This document shows, one piece after another, positions 54,563 through 63,929 of a DNA stretch of 64,000 nucleotides. Below the pieces are notes generated by a model, which was given only the letters and a program-made list of their open reading frames with translations, did not search any database and was not told the DNA's origin. A program made the position numbers and the translations under genes. How positions within the stretch are numbered: the first letter of the stretch is position 1; each line of letters begins with the position of its first letter. Source of the DNA: Sulfitobacter noctilucicola. Its GTDB lineage: Bacteria; Pseudomonadota; Alphaproteobacteria; Rhodobacterales; Rhodobacteraceae. The stretch is from the NCBI RefSeq assembly GCF_000622385.1, contig NZ_JASD01000008.1, forward strand, positions 620,001 through 684,000, read 5' to 3'.

Positions 54563-57500
54563 GACTTGCTGGCACCAGCACGGACAATAGTGACGATCCG
54601 GTCGATCAGCGTGTTGGCGTCGTCTAATCCGCCGAAGAACTTGAAATATCGAGGCAGCAGAGCTTTGCGTATCTCGGCCTCGATGCTGCCAGGATTGATG
54701 GAATGGGCCTGCACAGCATCATCAACAGTGGTGTCGATGTGCATGGCCTCCTCGATAATCACCTCTTCGGGGTGCTGGGTATCACCAAGATGCTCCAACA
54801 AGGCACCGTAGTAGGCGGCAGCCCTGGGATTATCGGCAAACTGATCTGGCACACCAGGTGTCCGCCTTGCAGCAACCCGTTCCTCCAGGTCTTTGAACAA
54901 GGTGTATTGTTTGCCAGGGTGGTCAAACATCGCCTCTGCCGCCGCGATGGCCTCTTTCAGTAGGTCAGAGAACACCCGTTGTGCGTAGGGATCATCAATC
55001 AGGTCCTGTTCAATGGTCTTGCGGATGCGGGTCTTGATGACATCCGCCTCGGTGCGGGTTTTCTCATCTGACCAGTCTTCAGGATCATCGGATTGACCCA
55101 GAGTATCGACACGAATGAAACCTTCTGGGTCCTCGATCTCCTGACCGATGACCTGCTTGTCCACCATCCGGCGGATTTGGTCCTCGTATTCTGAGAAGTC
55201 CACGGTCTCTTGTGCATCGCGCTTGGCCTGCACACGCAGTTCCGTGAAGAACCGCAGATCGCGTTTGTAACCCTGGATGGTCTTCTCGTCGAAGGCCTCA
55301 TCCTCGAAGAACGTGCGAGATGACAGTGCCAGCTTGAGGCACATCCCGAACTCGGTCAGTGCGTCGTAGAAGTCTTCTCGCACCTTCTGGTTCTGGTCGA
55401 TGCTGTGTCCGGCTTCATCCTCGGCGACCATCGGCACTAGGACACGACGGAACTGTTCCGTGTCTTGCTTGTTCTCAACGCCGCTAAAGATGGACCAGAG
55501 GGCATCATGCAGACCTGGCAGGCGTTTGTATTCGACTGAGACGTTCGAGACGGTTCCAGCGAGATCATCGATCTCGTATCCGGCCTGTGTCTGGGAGGCC
55601 AGGTCCTGATAATCCTGAATGGACGTGTCTAGCTCTGCCAGGATGCCACGGTAGTCGATCAGGTAACCGAATTGCTTTGCCTCGTGCAGTCGGTTCACCC
55701 GTGCAATCGCCTGAAGAAGGTTATGCCCCTTCAAATGCTTGTCGATGTAGAGAACCGCGTTGCGCGGCTCGTCAAAGCCAGTCAGTAGCTTGTCCACCAC
55801 GATCAAAATGTCCGGTGCTCCGTCCGTGCCAAACCGCTCGATGATGTCCGTCTCGTAAGCTTCTGGATCGTTACCGACGTTCATTTTCCACCAGGCTTGC
55901 ACTTCCGGTGTCTTGGCCTCGTCGGTGTCTTCGTGCCCCTCACGAGTATCCGGTGCCGAGATCACGACGGCACTGGTTACCATCCCCGTATCATCCAAAG
56001 CCTTCTTATAGCGGATCGCAGACAGTTTGCTGTCGGTCGCAAGTTGCGCTTTCAGACCCAGACCGAGCTTTGCGAAGTTCTCAGTGAAATGGGTAGCAAT
56101 GTCCCAAGCGATCAGGTCGATCCGACCACCCGCACCGTATACCTGACCACGGCTGGAATATTTCTGCTTCAGGTCAGACCTCTGGTTGTCCGACAGCCCT
56201 GTGGTGATCTTGTCGAACCAGGCATCAATCGCAGTGTCATTGATATCGACGATGGGCTTTCGTTCTTCATAAACGAGCGGGGTTACCGCACCATCCTCAA
56301 CCGCATCTTGCATCGTATAAGCATGAAGGATCGGGCCGAACTTGTTTCGGGTCTTGTCCTCTTTCAGCAGCGGGGTGCCTGTGAACGCGATGAAGGCCGC
56401 GTTAGGCAGGGCCTGCCGCATCCGCTCATGGTTCTCACCACCCTGGCTACGGTGTCCCTCATCCACCAGCACAATGATCTTGTCCGACGTGTTCTTGCAT
56501 TCCGGCAGCTTGGTGGCCGAGTTGAACTTCTGGAGAAGCGTGAAGATGATCCGTTCTGATCCTGATCCGATCCTCTGGGCCAAATCACGACCAGACTGCA
56601 CCTTCGATGTTTCACCGTCCTTCTTGGTGGCAAAAGCGGACCCGAAGGCCCCGCCCGTCATGAAAGTCGCGGAAAGCTGCTTTTCCAGGTCCACACGGTC
56701 AGTGACGATAATGATGCGGCATCCTGCAAGTTCAGGGTCCAGAAGCAGCGCCTTGGCCAGGAATACCATCAGGTTCGACTTGCCCGACCCCGTGGTGTGC
56801 CAGATCACACCGCCTTCACGGCTGCCGTCGGGTTTCTGCTGGGCCACCTGAGACAGGATCGCTTTCGCACCCTGGACCTGCTGATATCGGGCCGCGATCT
56901 TGCCGAGCTTCCGGTCGAAGAAAATGAACCGCCTTGTAAAGTCTAGAAGCCTGTCAGGGCGCAACAGACTGATGATGAGCCTATCCTGCACTGTGGGCCA
57001 CACAGCGCCGCTGTGAAGCCTCTCGAAGTCATCACGCATCGACTTGGGCTTGTCAGCGAACAGCGCCTCTCTCTGAGCCTCTGAGAGCGGCGTGGACTTC
57101 ACGGCCTGCATCTCGGCCTCGGTTATCTCCTCTTCGCTCCAGGAGCCCCAGAATTTGGCGGGTGTTCCCGTGGTGGCATACCGCCCATCGGTGCCAGAGA
57201 TCGACATGAGCACCTGGCTATAGGCGTAGAGGTCCTGGATGCCGTCAGGTTTCTGGTTTCTCAGATGTTGGCTTATGCCCTCGGTCACCATTGCTGCGTC
57301 CTTGGTTGAAGACACAGGACGCTTTGCCTCGACCACCACCAGGGGGATACCGTTCACGTAGCAGACCACATCCGGCCGGAACCGCCCCATCCCTGCGGGG
57401 CGTTCAACACTCAATTCTTCGGTCACCTGAAACTGGTTCGCGGTTAGGTCGGTCCAGTCGATCAGCGGCACCGTGACGGAGGTGCGCTGACCATCAACGA

Positions 57501-57831
57501 ACTCGGTCACCGTGATCCCCAGCGTGAGGTGTTTGTAGATCGCTTCGTTGGCGGGGATCAGCCCTTCGTTCAGACCCGTGGCGCTGATCTCTCTGATCAC
57601 CTGATCGATACCACCAGCGGAGAGCGGATAGGTCTGCCCCTTGAACGCATACCGATGAGCCGCCAGCCGTTCCCGCAGCACAGGCTCCAAAAACACCGCC
57701 CGCTCCGAACTGCGCAAAGCCAAAGCATCCGCCGCAGACAGATACTCCCATCCCATAGCCATCAGCACATGCAAGGCAGGCAATTTTGAAGACGCCTCTT
57801 CGCGGGTGTCAGGGGTGCGGGGTTGGGTCAT
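54559..57831 (-). CDS. hsdR: Type I restriction enzyme subunit R
   Basis: A 1090-residue nuclease-translocase. The N-terminal endonuclease has PD-(D/E)xK-type RPDVVCYVNGIPLVVVEAKRP; the motor has GVIWHTTGSGKSN (Walker A), VLVDEGHRSQ (DEAD-like), AFTGTPL, and later motifs VDKLLTGFDEP and QAIARVNR. It cuts DNA lacking the host methylation, after translocating with HsdM and HsdS. Start 57831 (8th codon of the frame) is chosen by likeness to the family. Full length. Confidence 0.92.
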   Translation of the reverse strand: MTQPRTPDTREEASSKLPALHVLMAMGWEYLSAADALALRSSERAVFLEPVLRERLAAHRYAFKGQTYPLSAGGIDQVIREISATGLNEGLIPANEAIYKHLTLGITVTEFVDGQRTSVTVPLIDWTDLTANQFQVTEELSVERPAGMGRFRPDVVCYVNGIPLVVVEAKRPVSSTKDAAMVTEGISQHLRNQKPDGIQDLYAYSQVLMSISGTDGRYATTGTPAKFWGSWSEEEITEAEMQAVKSTPLSEAQREALFADKPKSMRDDFERLHSGAVWPTVQDRLIISLLRPDRLLDFTRRFIFFDRKLGKIAARYQQVQGAKAILSQVAQQKPDGSREGGVIWHTTGSGKSNLMVFLAKALLLDPELAGCRIIIVTDRVDLEKQLSATFMTGGAFGSAFATKKDGETSKVQSGRDLAQRIGSGSERIIFTLLQKFNSATKLPECKNTSDKIIVLVDEGHRSQGGENHERMRQALPNAAFIAFTGTPLLKEDKTRNKFGPILHAYTMQDAVEDGAVTPLVYEERKPIVDINDTAIDAWFDKITTGLSDNQRSDLKQKYSSRGQVYGAGGRIDLIAWDIATHFTENFAKLGLGLKAQLATDSKLSAIRYKKALDDTGMVTSAVVISAPDTREGHEDTDEAKTPEVQAWWKMNVGNDPEAYETDIIERFGTDGAPDILIVVDKLLTGFDEPRNAVLYIDKHLKGHNLLQAIARVNRLHEAKQFGYLIDYRGILAELDTSIQDYQDLASQTQAGYEIDDLAGTVSNVSVEYKRLPGLHDALWSIFSGVENKQDTEQFRRVLVPMVAEDEAGHSIDQNQKVREDFYDALTEFGMCLKLALSSRTFFEDEAFDEKTIQGYKRDLRFFTELRVQAKRDAQETVDFSEYEDQIRRMVDKQVIGQEIEDPEGFIRVDTLGQSDDPEDWSDEKTRTEADVIKTRIRKTIEQDLIDDPYAQRVFSDLLKEAIAAAEAMFDHPGKQYTLFKDLEERVAARRTPGVPDQFADNPRAAAYYGALLEHLGDTQHPEEVIIEEAMHIDTTVDDAVQAHSINPGSIEAEIRKALLPRYFKFFGGLDDANTLIDRIVTIVRAGASKS

Positions 57832-57958
57832 GAACGAACGGCCTGATGCCAAAGAATTTGCAATTTCGTAGGAAGTTTCCTACATACTAGACAAGGATTG
57901 GGAATTACCTGGTCGGCGACGGGGTGCTGGGAAACTGGTGCCCTTTTGCTTTTCTGGG

Positions 57959-58690
57959 TCATGGGAACTCCTTCACAGCCCCCATCTTCGTCATAATGAC
58001 CTCCAAGGCGCGATTGGATTGGCCGGGCCGCAACGTCCGCAATGCAAGTGGCCGTGCCGTCAGATCGGCAAGCTGCAATCCGGTGGAGTTGACTGATTTC
58101 TTTGCAAACTTCGGCTCGAACTCCATGATTTCAAACTTGTGCTTTCGGTAGCCCCAGTGACCCTCCCCGGCGACGATGCGGCGAAAGGTAAGCTCTAGGT
58201 CGTCATCCTCTGCCTTGCCGCGACATTCAAACACTACATGGGTTAGCCGCCCCTCTTGGCCATTCTCACGCAAAAAGGCTTGCAGCCGCTCCAGACAGAA
58301 GTGCAGCGCTAGATCGTAGGGGCTCCATGGGTTTGCGTACTTCGCGGTCAATTTCACCTTGTCGATCACAGATGCAATGATGGTGATGGGCGCATCGACC
58401 ATGACCTGGTTGAGGTCCTCGTAGAACTGCTCTCGCAAGCTGCGGTCGGTCAACAGGAAGGTGAAGTCACCCTTCGACTTTCGGATTTCATGCTCGTGCA
58501 GGACGACCGAGTCGTGCCCCCAGTACTTAAACTTGAGGGCCTGCATGGCTGGGACCACTTGGGACAGATACTCGTCCTTTTTGACCACACAAAACGACAG
58601 CGAGAAGACCGGAAAATCTGCGTCAATGGAGGTCAGGCTGTGATCGCCGCTCTCATCGACGTAAACGATGTAATCCGAGAACTCAGCCAT
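57959..58690 (-). CDS. DUF3800 family protein in the restriction operon
   Basis: A 243-residue protein with the DUF3800 opening YVDESGDHSL (Asp/Glu-Ser-Gly metal-like site), then AITIIASVIDK-like strand (ITIIASVIDKVKL), and LQLADLTARPLALRTL near the end. Predicted nuclease-like fold in the family; no activity shown by sequence alone. Three bases after the dGTPase gene and 127 bases ahead of hsdR. Frequent in defence islands. Confidence 0.8.
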   Translation of the reverse strand: MAEFSDYIVYVDESGDHSLTSIDADFPVFSLSFCVVKKDEYLSQVVPAMQALKFKYWGHDSVVLHEHEIRKSKGDFTFLLTDRSLREQFYEDLNQVMVDAPITIIASVIDKVKLTAKYANPWSPYDLALHFCLERLQAFLRENGQEGRLTHVVFECRGKAEDDDLELTFRRIVAGEGHWGYRKHKFEIMEFEPKFAKKSVNSTGLQLADLTARPLALRTLRPGQSNRALEVIMTKMGAVKEFP

Positions 58691-58693
58691 GCT

Positions 58694-60106
58694 TCACAGC
58701 CTGTCAAAAACCGAACCGACACGTGGTTCGAATAACTGTTGATATCGCTTGGTGGCATACTCATCCGTCATCCCTGCGATGTAGTCACATATGACACGTG
58801 GAGTTGGGGTCTCTCCGCCACCCTGAATCGTCCGCTGATAGTCTCTGGGGTCTAACAATCGCTTTGGGTCGGTTGCGAACACAGCAAACAACTCAGCCAC
58901 GATTTTCTGGCCCTTGAACTCAAGCTGCTGGACCGGAGTGCTTTTGATGACCAATTCGACGACGATCTCTTTGAGAGTTCGCAATGCCTCTTCATTCTCT
59001 TTGTCGAAAACGGCCTGGAAGGCAAAGATGTCGTCGGCAAACGCAGGTTTTTCCTGGCGCACTAACTTCGCTCGTTCGACGAAGAATCCAACCAGATGAC
59101 CGATCACCCGCTTTCGTTCTTGCGTGCCAGAATTGAACAGCTTCTTCGCAAAATCATCAAATTTGCCGTCGTGGTGTACATCCAAGAACGGCTGTATCAG
59201 CGCTTTTCGGACCTCTTCTGTGTCCTCGTCAGTTTTCTCATACCATTGGCAGAATGTTTGATGGCGGATGAGGCCCAGACCTACGGCATCTTCCAGATCG
59301 TGCACGCCGTAAGCAATGTCATCCGCCAACTCCATAATCGACGTGTCGAGGGACTTGTGCTTGGTCTTGGGATGTTTCCCCTTCTTGGATGCTGGGTAGA
59401 CTTTGCTTAGCTCAGACCAATCATCCAGATCAGCTGCAACCCACCCCATAACCACGTCATCGTGTTCCTCATTCAGGTAACACTTTGGGGGTTTGAAGGA
59501 ACTCGCGACGAAGATTGATGAGGGATCAACCTGAACCGAAAAGTCCTTGTCTTTCTCTTCCGCCGGAGGCGTAGCGGGTTTCCCACCTGGGTAGTTGTTC
59601 CAATCGACGACATCATCGTAGGGTGCCGGGTACTTGATCACGCCCAAGACGGCCCGTTTGGTCAGGTCCATGCCAAACTGTTCGCTATAGGGCTCAAGCT
59701 TCGTCACAATGCGCAGTGTTTGGCCGTTCCCCTCGAAACCACCGTAAGGGAGCATGCATCTGTTCAGGGCGACTTCCCCACCATGGCCAAAAGGAGGGTG
59801 ACCAAGATCATGCGCAAGGCAAATGGTGCTCATCAGCATTGGTGGTGGCAGGATCGCCCGTTCCGGCGAACCCTCTTCCTGTTCACGGTACAGCTTCTTG
59901 GTGATGGCCACACCGATCTGGCTGACTTCCATCGAGTGGGTCAGCCGAGTCCGGTTGAAGTCGCTGTCCCCCATGCCCAAGACCTGTGTCTTCGCCTGAA
60001 GTCTTCGGAATGCGGCGGAATGCACGACACGCGCAAAATCGCGTTCATATTCGGTCCGCTTGCCGTTCTTACTGCGATCAGCGCGTCGTTCTTCCCAATT
60101 GGTCAT
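58694..60106 (-). CDS. HD-domain dGTP triphosphohydrolase-like protein (anti-phage dGTPase type)
   Basis: A 470-residue HD hydrolase. Metal motifs: THSMEVSQIG (His), CLAHDLGHPPFGHGGE (HD) and ADDIAYGVHDLEDA (Asp). RRLQAKTQVLGM near the start is typical of dGTPases. Members split dGTP to deoxyguanosine and triphosphate; certain ones defend against phages by emptying the dNTP pool. Placement inside a type I restriction operon supports a defence use. Contains a longer insert between HD motifs (about 170-240). Confidence 0.88.
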   Translation of the reverse strand: MTNWEERRADRSKNGKRTEYERDFARVVHSAAFRRLQAKTQVLGMGDSDFNRTRLTHSMEVSQIGVAITKKLYREQEEGSPERAILPPPMLMSTICLAHDLGHPPFGHGGEVALNRCMLPYGGFEGNGQTLRIVTKLEPYSEQFGMDLTKRAVLGVIKYPAPYDDVVDWNNYPGGKPATPPAEEKDKDFSVQVDPSSIFVASSFKPPKCYLNEEHDDVVMGWVAADLDDWSELSKVYPASKKGKHPKTKHKSLDTSIMELADDIAYGVHDLEDAVGLGLIRHQTFCQWYEKTDEDTEEVRKALIQPFLDVHHDGKFDDFAKKLFNSGTQERKRVIGHLVGFFVERAKLVRQEKPAFADDIFAFQAVFDKENEEALRTLKEIVVELVIKSTPVQQLEFKGQKIVAELFAVFATDPKRLLDPRDYQRTIQGGGETPTPRVICDYIAGMTDEYATKRYQQLFEPRVGSVFDRL

Positions 60107-60140
60107 TCAATCCACTTTCATAAAAATATCGTCAATAAAA

Positions 60141-61313
60141 TCAGACCACCACTCGCCGCTTCCCCGTCAGCAGTTGCTGCATCAAGGCCTTCTTTTCGGT
60201 GCGGAGTTTCTGAACCTGTGCAACCAAATCGCCGACCTCACCGTCGCAACCTTCAAAAACTTGACCAATTGCATTCTGTTCAGCACGGGTGATGCCTGGA
60301 ACTTTGAAGTCCCGAATATCCTTCATAGTGATATGGGCGATGCCAGTCGCAGTCTTCATTCTCTCACAGTGTGCAAAGAAATCATGTGAGCAGATGTTGG
60401 CATATAAGAAACTGGGGTCTGAATCCTTAGACCGAACGCGGGCGACGCGTTGCACCAACAGCAAGGGTTCTTCTGGCTCTTTAGCAAGATAGGCGTGGCT
60501 GCGACCAACATACCCGTCCATAGCAATTACGATGTCGCCAGCGACTAGGCGATAGTCTTCTAGACCAATGTCCGATGGCCAATGGACCGTGATGGAAGGT
60601 GACCAGTCGAGATATCCACGTTTGACATTTGACCCTCTGACCAGCTTGTGGCCGTCGTCCGTGAACTCGTTAGACTTAAATGCGGGCCCCGAAATAATTT
60701 CAGCGATTTGGCCCAACCGCACCTCTTCCCACGGCTGGTCTTCGAACTCTGGGAAGCGGCGTTTACCTGTGAGGAGTTGTTGCATGAGGGCGCGTTTTTG
60801 GGTGCGGGCGGTGGCCAGCAGGGCTTCTGTCTTCTCGATGGCCGCGTCCCAGGTCGAGAGGATATCCGCGATCTTCTGTTGTTCGGGGAGTGGGGGGATG
60901 TCGACTGGAACTTTCAGGGCATCATTTGGATATAGACGAAGCCTGTCATTGGTTAGGCCATATGAATACGCCCAGAAATTATGGATCATCCTATCTGTCT
61001 TGAAGAGGTAGGCAGCGTAACGCGGGTCGAGGTTCGACTGTGGTGCAAGGACTACGTAAGCAGGGCTAACTAGAGCTTCTTCATGTGCCAGGCCCGATGC
61101 ACCCTGCCACATGCGCATCATGTTGTATGCGATATCGCCAGGAAGAACCCGCAGGTGCTGTATGGGGTCGAGGTTGGTGTCAGTCTTGCGTTCAAGACTA
61201 TCACGCCGCACCAAGCCATTGTTGAGCGTAACTGACAAAGTTGGCAAACCAGCTTCGCCTTTATGGCGTCTGCTGGTCATGTAGTCACCAAGTCTAGAGG
61301 GCTGATTACTCAT
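60141..61313 (-). CDS. hsdS: Type I restriction enzyme specificity subunit S
   Basis: A 390-residue subunit with two target-recognition domains (about 1-130 and 190-330), each followed by a long helix ending in near-identical QKRALMQQLLTGKRR and KKALMQQLLTGKRR. The repeated ends are normal for HsdS, and determine the distance between the two half-sites. The recognised DNA sequence cannot be told. Start overlaps hsdM stop by ATGA. Confidence 0.92.
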   Translation of the reverse strand: MSNQPSRLGDYMTSRRHKGEAGLPTLSVTLNNGLVRRDSLERKTDTNLDPIQHLRVLPGDIAYNMMRMWQGASGLAHEEALVSPAYVVLAPQSNLDPRYAAYLFKTDRMIHNFWAYSYGLTNDRLRLYPNDALKVPVDIPPLPEQQKIADILSTWDAAIEKTEALLATARTQKRALMQQLLTGKRRFPEFEDQPWEEVRLGQIAEIISGPAFKSNEFTDDGHKLVRGSNVKRGYLDWSPSITVHWPSDIGLEDYRLVAGDIVIAMDGYVGRSHAYLAKEPEEPLLLVQRVARVRSKDSDPSFLYANICSHDFFAHCERMKTATGIAHITMKDIRDFKVPGITRAEQNAIGQVFEGCDGEVGDLVAQVQKLRTEKKALMQQLLTGKRRVVV

Positions 61314-62812
61314 GTGAGGTCTAGCTCTTCCAGAAATCCTGACATCCGCGCTTCCAACTCGGCCAGATCGTCCTTCAGCTTCGCCCGTTCGGCACGGACG
61401 GCCATCAGGTCGATCTCTTCCTCCTCCTCGAATGTGTCCACGTAACGGGGGATGTTCAGGTTGAAATCGTTCTCTTCGATCTCGGCCCGTGTGGCGCGGT
61501 AGGCGTATTTGTCCACGGTGTCCCTTGCGGCGTAGGTCTGGACGATCTTGTCGATGTGTGCGGCATCCAGTGCGTTCTGGTTGGTGCCTGAGATGAACTC
61601 ACGGGACGCATCAACGAACATCACGGTATCGTCGGGTTTGTGTTTGCGGAACACCATCAGGGCGGCTGGGATGCCTGTGCCGAAGAACAGCTTTTCTGGC
61701 AGGCCGATGACGGCATCCAGCAGATTCTCCTCAATCAGCTTTTGGCGGATTTTCCCCTCCGACGATCCACGGAACAGCACCCCGTGGGGCACGACCACCA
61801 CGGCGCGGCCTGATTTAGGTTTCAGCGTCTCGATCATGTGCAGGATGAAGGCATAGTCGCCTTTGGTCTTTGGCGGGATGCCACGGCGGAAGCGGGCGAA
61901 CTTGTCGGTCTCGGCGGCTTCGGTGCCCCACTTGTCGAGGGAGAAGGGCGGGTTGGCGACGACGATATCGAAGTGCCGCAGGGCGTCGTCCTTGGTGCGG
62001 AGCTTGGGGTTGCGGATCGTGTCGCCCCATTCGACCTGATGGTTCTCTTCGCCGTGCAGGAACAGGTTCATCTTGGCCAGCGCCCAGGTGGAGCCGATGG
62101 CCTCTTGCCCATAGAGCGCATAGCCCTTGCCGCCGCTGTTGCGGATCAGCCTTCCGCACTTCATCAGCAGGGAAGCGGACCCACAGGTGGGATCGCAGAT
62201 GTGGTCCCCAGGTTGCGGGTCAGCCAAGCGGGCCATGAGGTCGGACACCTCGGCAGGGGTATAGAACTCGCCCGCCTTCTTGCCCGCCGTGGCTGCGAAG
62301 CGGGAGATCAGGTATTCATAGGCCCCGCCGATGATGTCGAGTTGCCCGACACGGGACGGGCGCAGGTCGAGGGCGTCTTTGGCGAAGTCCTCAAGCAGGT
62401 GGCGGAGGATATCGTTCTTCTGTTCCTCGTCCCCGAGCTTGTTGGAGTTGAAGCTGATGTCCTGGAACACATCGCGGAGCTTGTCGCCGTTGGCCTCTTC
62501 GATGGCATGGAGGGCCTTATCGATGCGTTCACCATTCCCCGCCTCATGCCGCCGTTTATGCAGGGCGTCGAAGTTGGCCCCGTGCGGTAGCTTGAAAGCT
62601 TCCTGCTGCATCATCGCCTCGACCAGTTCGGGGCTGTCGGGGTGATCGGCCTGGTAACGGGCGTGGTGGTCTTTCCATACGTCGCTGACGTATTTCAGGA
62701 ATAGCAGGGTAAGCACATAGTCCTTGTAGACTGATGGATCGACTACACCCCTGAAGGTGTCACAGGCTCCCCACGCGGCTTTATTGATTTCGGCTTGGGT
62801 GACTGGGGTCAT
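61310..62812 (-). CDS. hsdM: Type I restriction enzyme methyltransferase subunit M
   Basis: A 500-residue adenine N6-methyltransferase. HsdM N-terminal helical domain, AdoMet motif ICDPTCGSASLL and catalytic VANPPFSLDKWG (NPPF), followed by HGVLFRGSSEG and a C-terminal coiled helix EEEEEIDLMAVRAERAKLK. First subunit gene of the operon; it follows a small membrane gene. Confidence 0.95.
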   Translation of the reverse strand: MTPVTQAEINKAAWGACDTFRGVVDPSVYKDYVLTLLFLKYVSDVWKDHHARYQADHPDSPELVEAMMQQEAFKLPHGANFDALHKRRHEAGNGERIDKALHAIEEANGDKLRDVFQDISFNSNKLGDEEQKNDILRHLLEDFAKDALDLRPSRVGQLDIIGGAYEYLISRFAATAGKKAGEFYTPAEVSDLMARLADPQPGDHICDPTCGSASLLMKCGRLIRNSGGKGYALYGQEAIGSTWALAKMNLFLHGEENHQVEWGDTIRNPKLRTKDDALRHFDIVVANPPFSLDKWGTEAAETDKFARFRRGIPPKTKGDYAFILHMIETLKPKSGRAVVVVPHGVLFRGSSEGKIRQKLIEENLLDAVIGLPEKLFFGTGIPAALMVFRKHKPDDTVMFVDASREFISGTNQNALDAAHIDKIVQTYAARDTVDKYAYRATRAEIEENDFNLNIPRYVDTFEEEEEIDLMAVRAERAKLKDDLAELEARMSGFLEELDLT

Positions 62813-62873
62813 GATTTGTTTGCCTGCACTTCGATGGTTCTTTTCTTATGTTTTTGGGCGTGGCTGCCATTTT

Positions 62874-63167
62874 TCATGCTTCGCGCATCCGAAGGCGAAA
62901 GAGGCGCCGCATTTCACTTGCGGAATACGCGATGACGGCAAGCCAAACACACATCAAACTGAATATGAATTCGGGTGTCTCAACACCTAGCACGATCAGA
63001 CAATAGCCGTGCGTGACCCACGCCAATATGGCTACAACACTGGCGAAAACTGCCAAGTAAAACGGCCCCTTCAAGGCGTCTGGCAACCATTCATCCGATC
63101 CGTATTCGTTAAAGAGTGCGTCGATTTCGCCGTTTGGAATACGGCCTATAGGGGTAAAATCTGTCAT
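62874..63167 (-). CDS. 97-residue two-segment membrane protein at the head of the restriction operon
   Basis: A 97-residue protein: a charged N-terminal 35, membrane segments at about 35-53 (FYLAVFASVVAILAWVTHG) and 65-82 (FIFSLMCVWLAVIAYSAS), and a basic tail (RRLFRLRMREA). No family. Overlaps the upstream HTH gene by ATGA and precedes hsdM by 61 bases. Possible membrane sensor; inference. Confidence 0.65.
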   Translation of the reverse strand: MTDFTPIGRIPNGEIDALFNEYGSDEWLPDALKGPFYLAVFASVVAILAWVTHGYCLIVLGVETPEFIFSLMCVWLAVIAYSASEMRRLFRLRMREA

Positions 63168-63595
63168 GCTGCTACGTCCAATAATTCGTCCAAGCCAAGC
63201 GCCTGAAGTTCGGGTTTGTCACCGGTTTTGCGGAACTCTGCGATCCGCTCTGTGTACAAGCGACAAACGATCATCCATCGCTTTTTGATGCCAAGCCGCA
63301 TTGATCGCTCTTCGAGGCGTTCTTCGACCTGCATCAGGATTGATCCAAGTTCTTCCATGATCTGCGTTTCACGGTTTTGTATGCCTTCTTCGCCGTCCAG
63401 CACCCAAAGGGGATCGGCGCGATAAAGTTCGAGCAGCTTAGCCAAAACGGCAGCCGGCATCTCTCGCTCACCCCGTGCATAGTTGTGCAAAGTCGTGCGA
63501 CTTACACCTAGTGCTGAAGCAAACCCAGCCTGGGACAGTTCGTTTGCACGCCGCAATTGATCCAGACGATCACCAATGCTTGTTTCGGTGCTCAA
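63164..63595 (-). CDS. CI-like HTH regulator at the head of the restriction operon
   Basis: A 143-residue protein: XRE-type HTH (DRLDQLRRANELSQAGFASA, LGVSRTTLHNYARGEREMP) and a helix-rich C-terminal part (MEELGSILMQVEERLEERSM) for oligomerisation. As first gene of the long operon and neighbour of palindromes in the intergenic region, it is likely an autoregulator controlling restriction genes. Confidence 0.82.
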   Translation of the reverse strand: MSTETSIGDRLDQLRRANELSQAGFASALGVSRTTLHNYARGEREMPAAVLAKLLELYRADPLWVLDGEEGIQNRETQIMEELGSILMQVEERLEERSMRLGIKKRWMIVCRLYTERIAEFRKTGDKPELQALGLDELLDVAA

Positions 63596-63662
63596 TTATC
63601 TACACCCACAGTCTTGACCATTTTTGACGACTCTCGTTAACATATGTGAACAAACAGAGTGT

Positions 63663-63700
63663 GTTTGCGAATTCTCACGCAAACTGTAACATTTTGCGAA
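63663..63700. promoter_or_regulatory. Operator-like palindromes between HTH regulator and excisionase-like gene
   Basis: GTTTGCG (63663-63669) and CGCAAAC (63678-63684), with 8 bases between, plus a third half-site TTTGCG (63693-63698). Equal spacing and proximity to a divergent HTH pair suggest binding by the 143-residue regulator. Confidence 0.6.
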
Positions 63701-63716
63701 CAGGAGTCACCATTCG

Positions 63717-63929
63717 ATGACGAATCTTGAACAGAATTTGGAAAGTCCTCGAGAAGTCGCTTTGCGGGTTGGCTGGCCATTGGCGAGGGTGAGAAAGCTG
63801 ATCAGAGACCGAGAGATACGGCATCTCAAAATTGGCGGTCTCTATTTCGTCCCGCAAGGCGCGGTTGAAGAATACCTTGCAGCAAGAACCGTCGAACCAG
63901 ATTTCGCCAACAAACAGGTCACAAGATGA
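63717..63929 (+). CDS. Excisionase-like HTH protein
   Basis: A 70-residue AlpA/excisionase-type protein: ESPREVALRVGWPLARVRKLI and HLKIGGLYFVPQGAVEEYLAART. Such proteins bend DNA for excision of integrated elements. GGAG 10 bases upstream of the ATG. Its stop overlaps the next start. Suggests the integrase lies just to the right of this window. Confidence 0.8.
   Translation: MTNLEQNLESPREVALRVGWPLARVRKLIRDREIRHLKIGGLYFVPQGAVEEYLAARTVEPDFANKQVTR

Noticed and set aside
61838-62590. Plus-strand frame of 250 codons opposite hsdM
   Set aside because: hsdM has all expected methyltransferase motifs on the minus strand. The frame is an antisense shadow.
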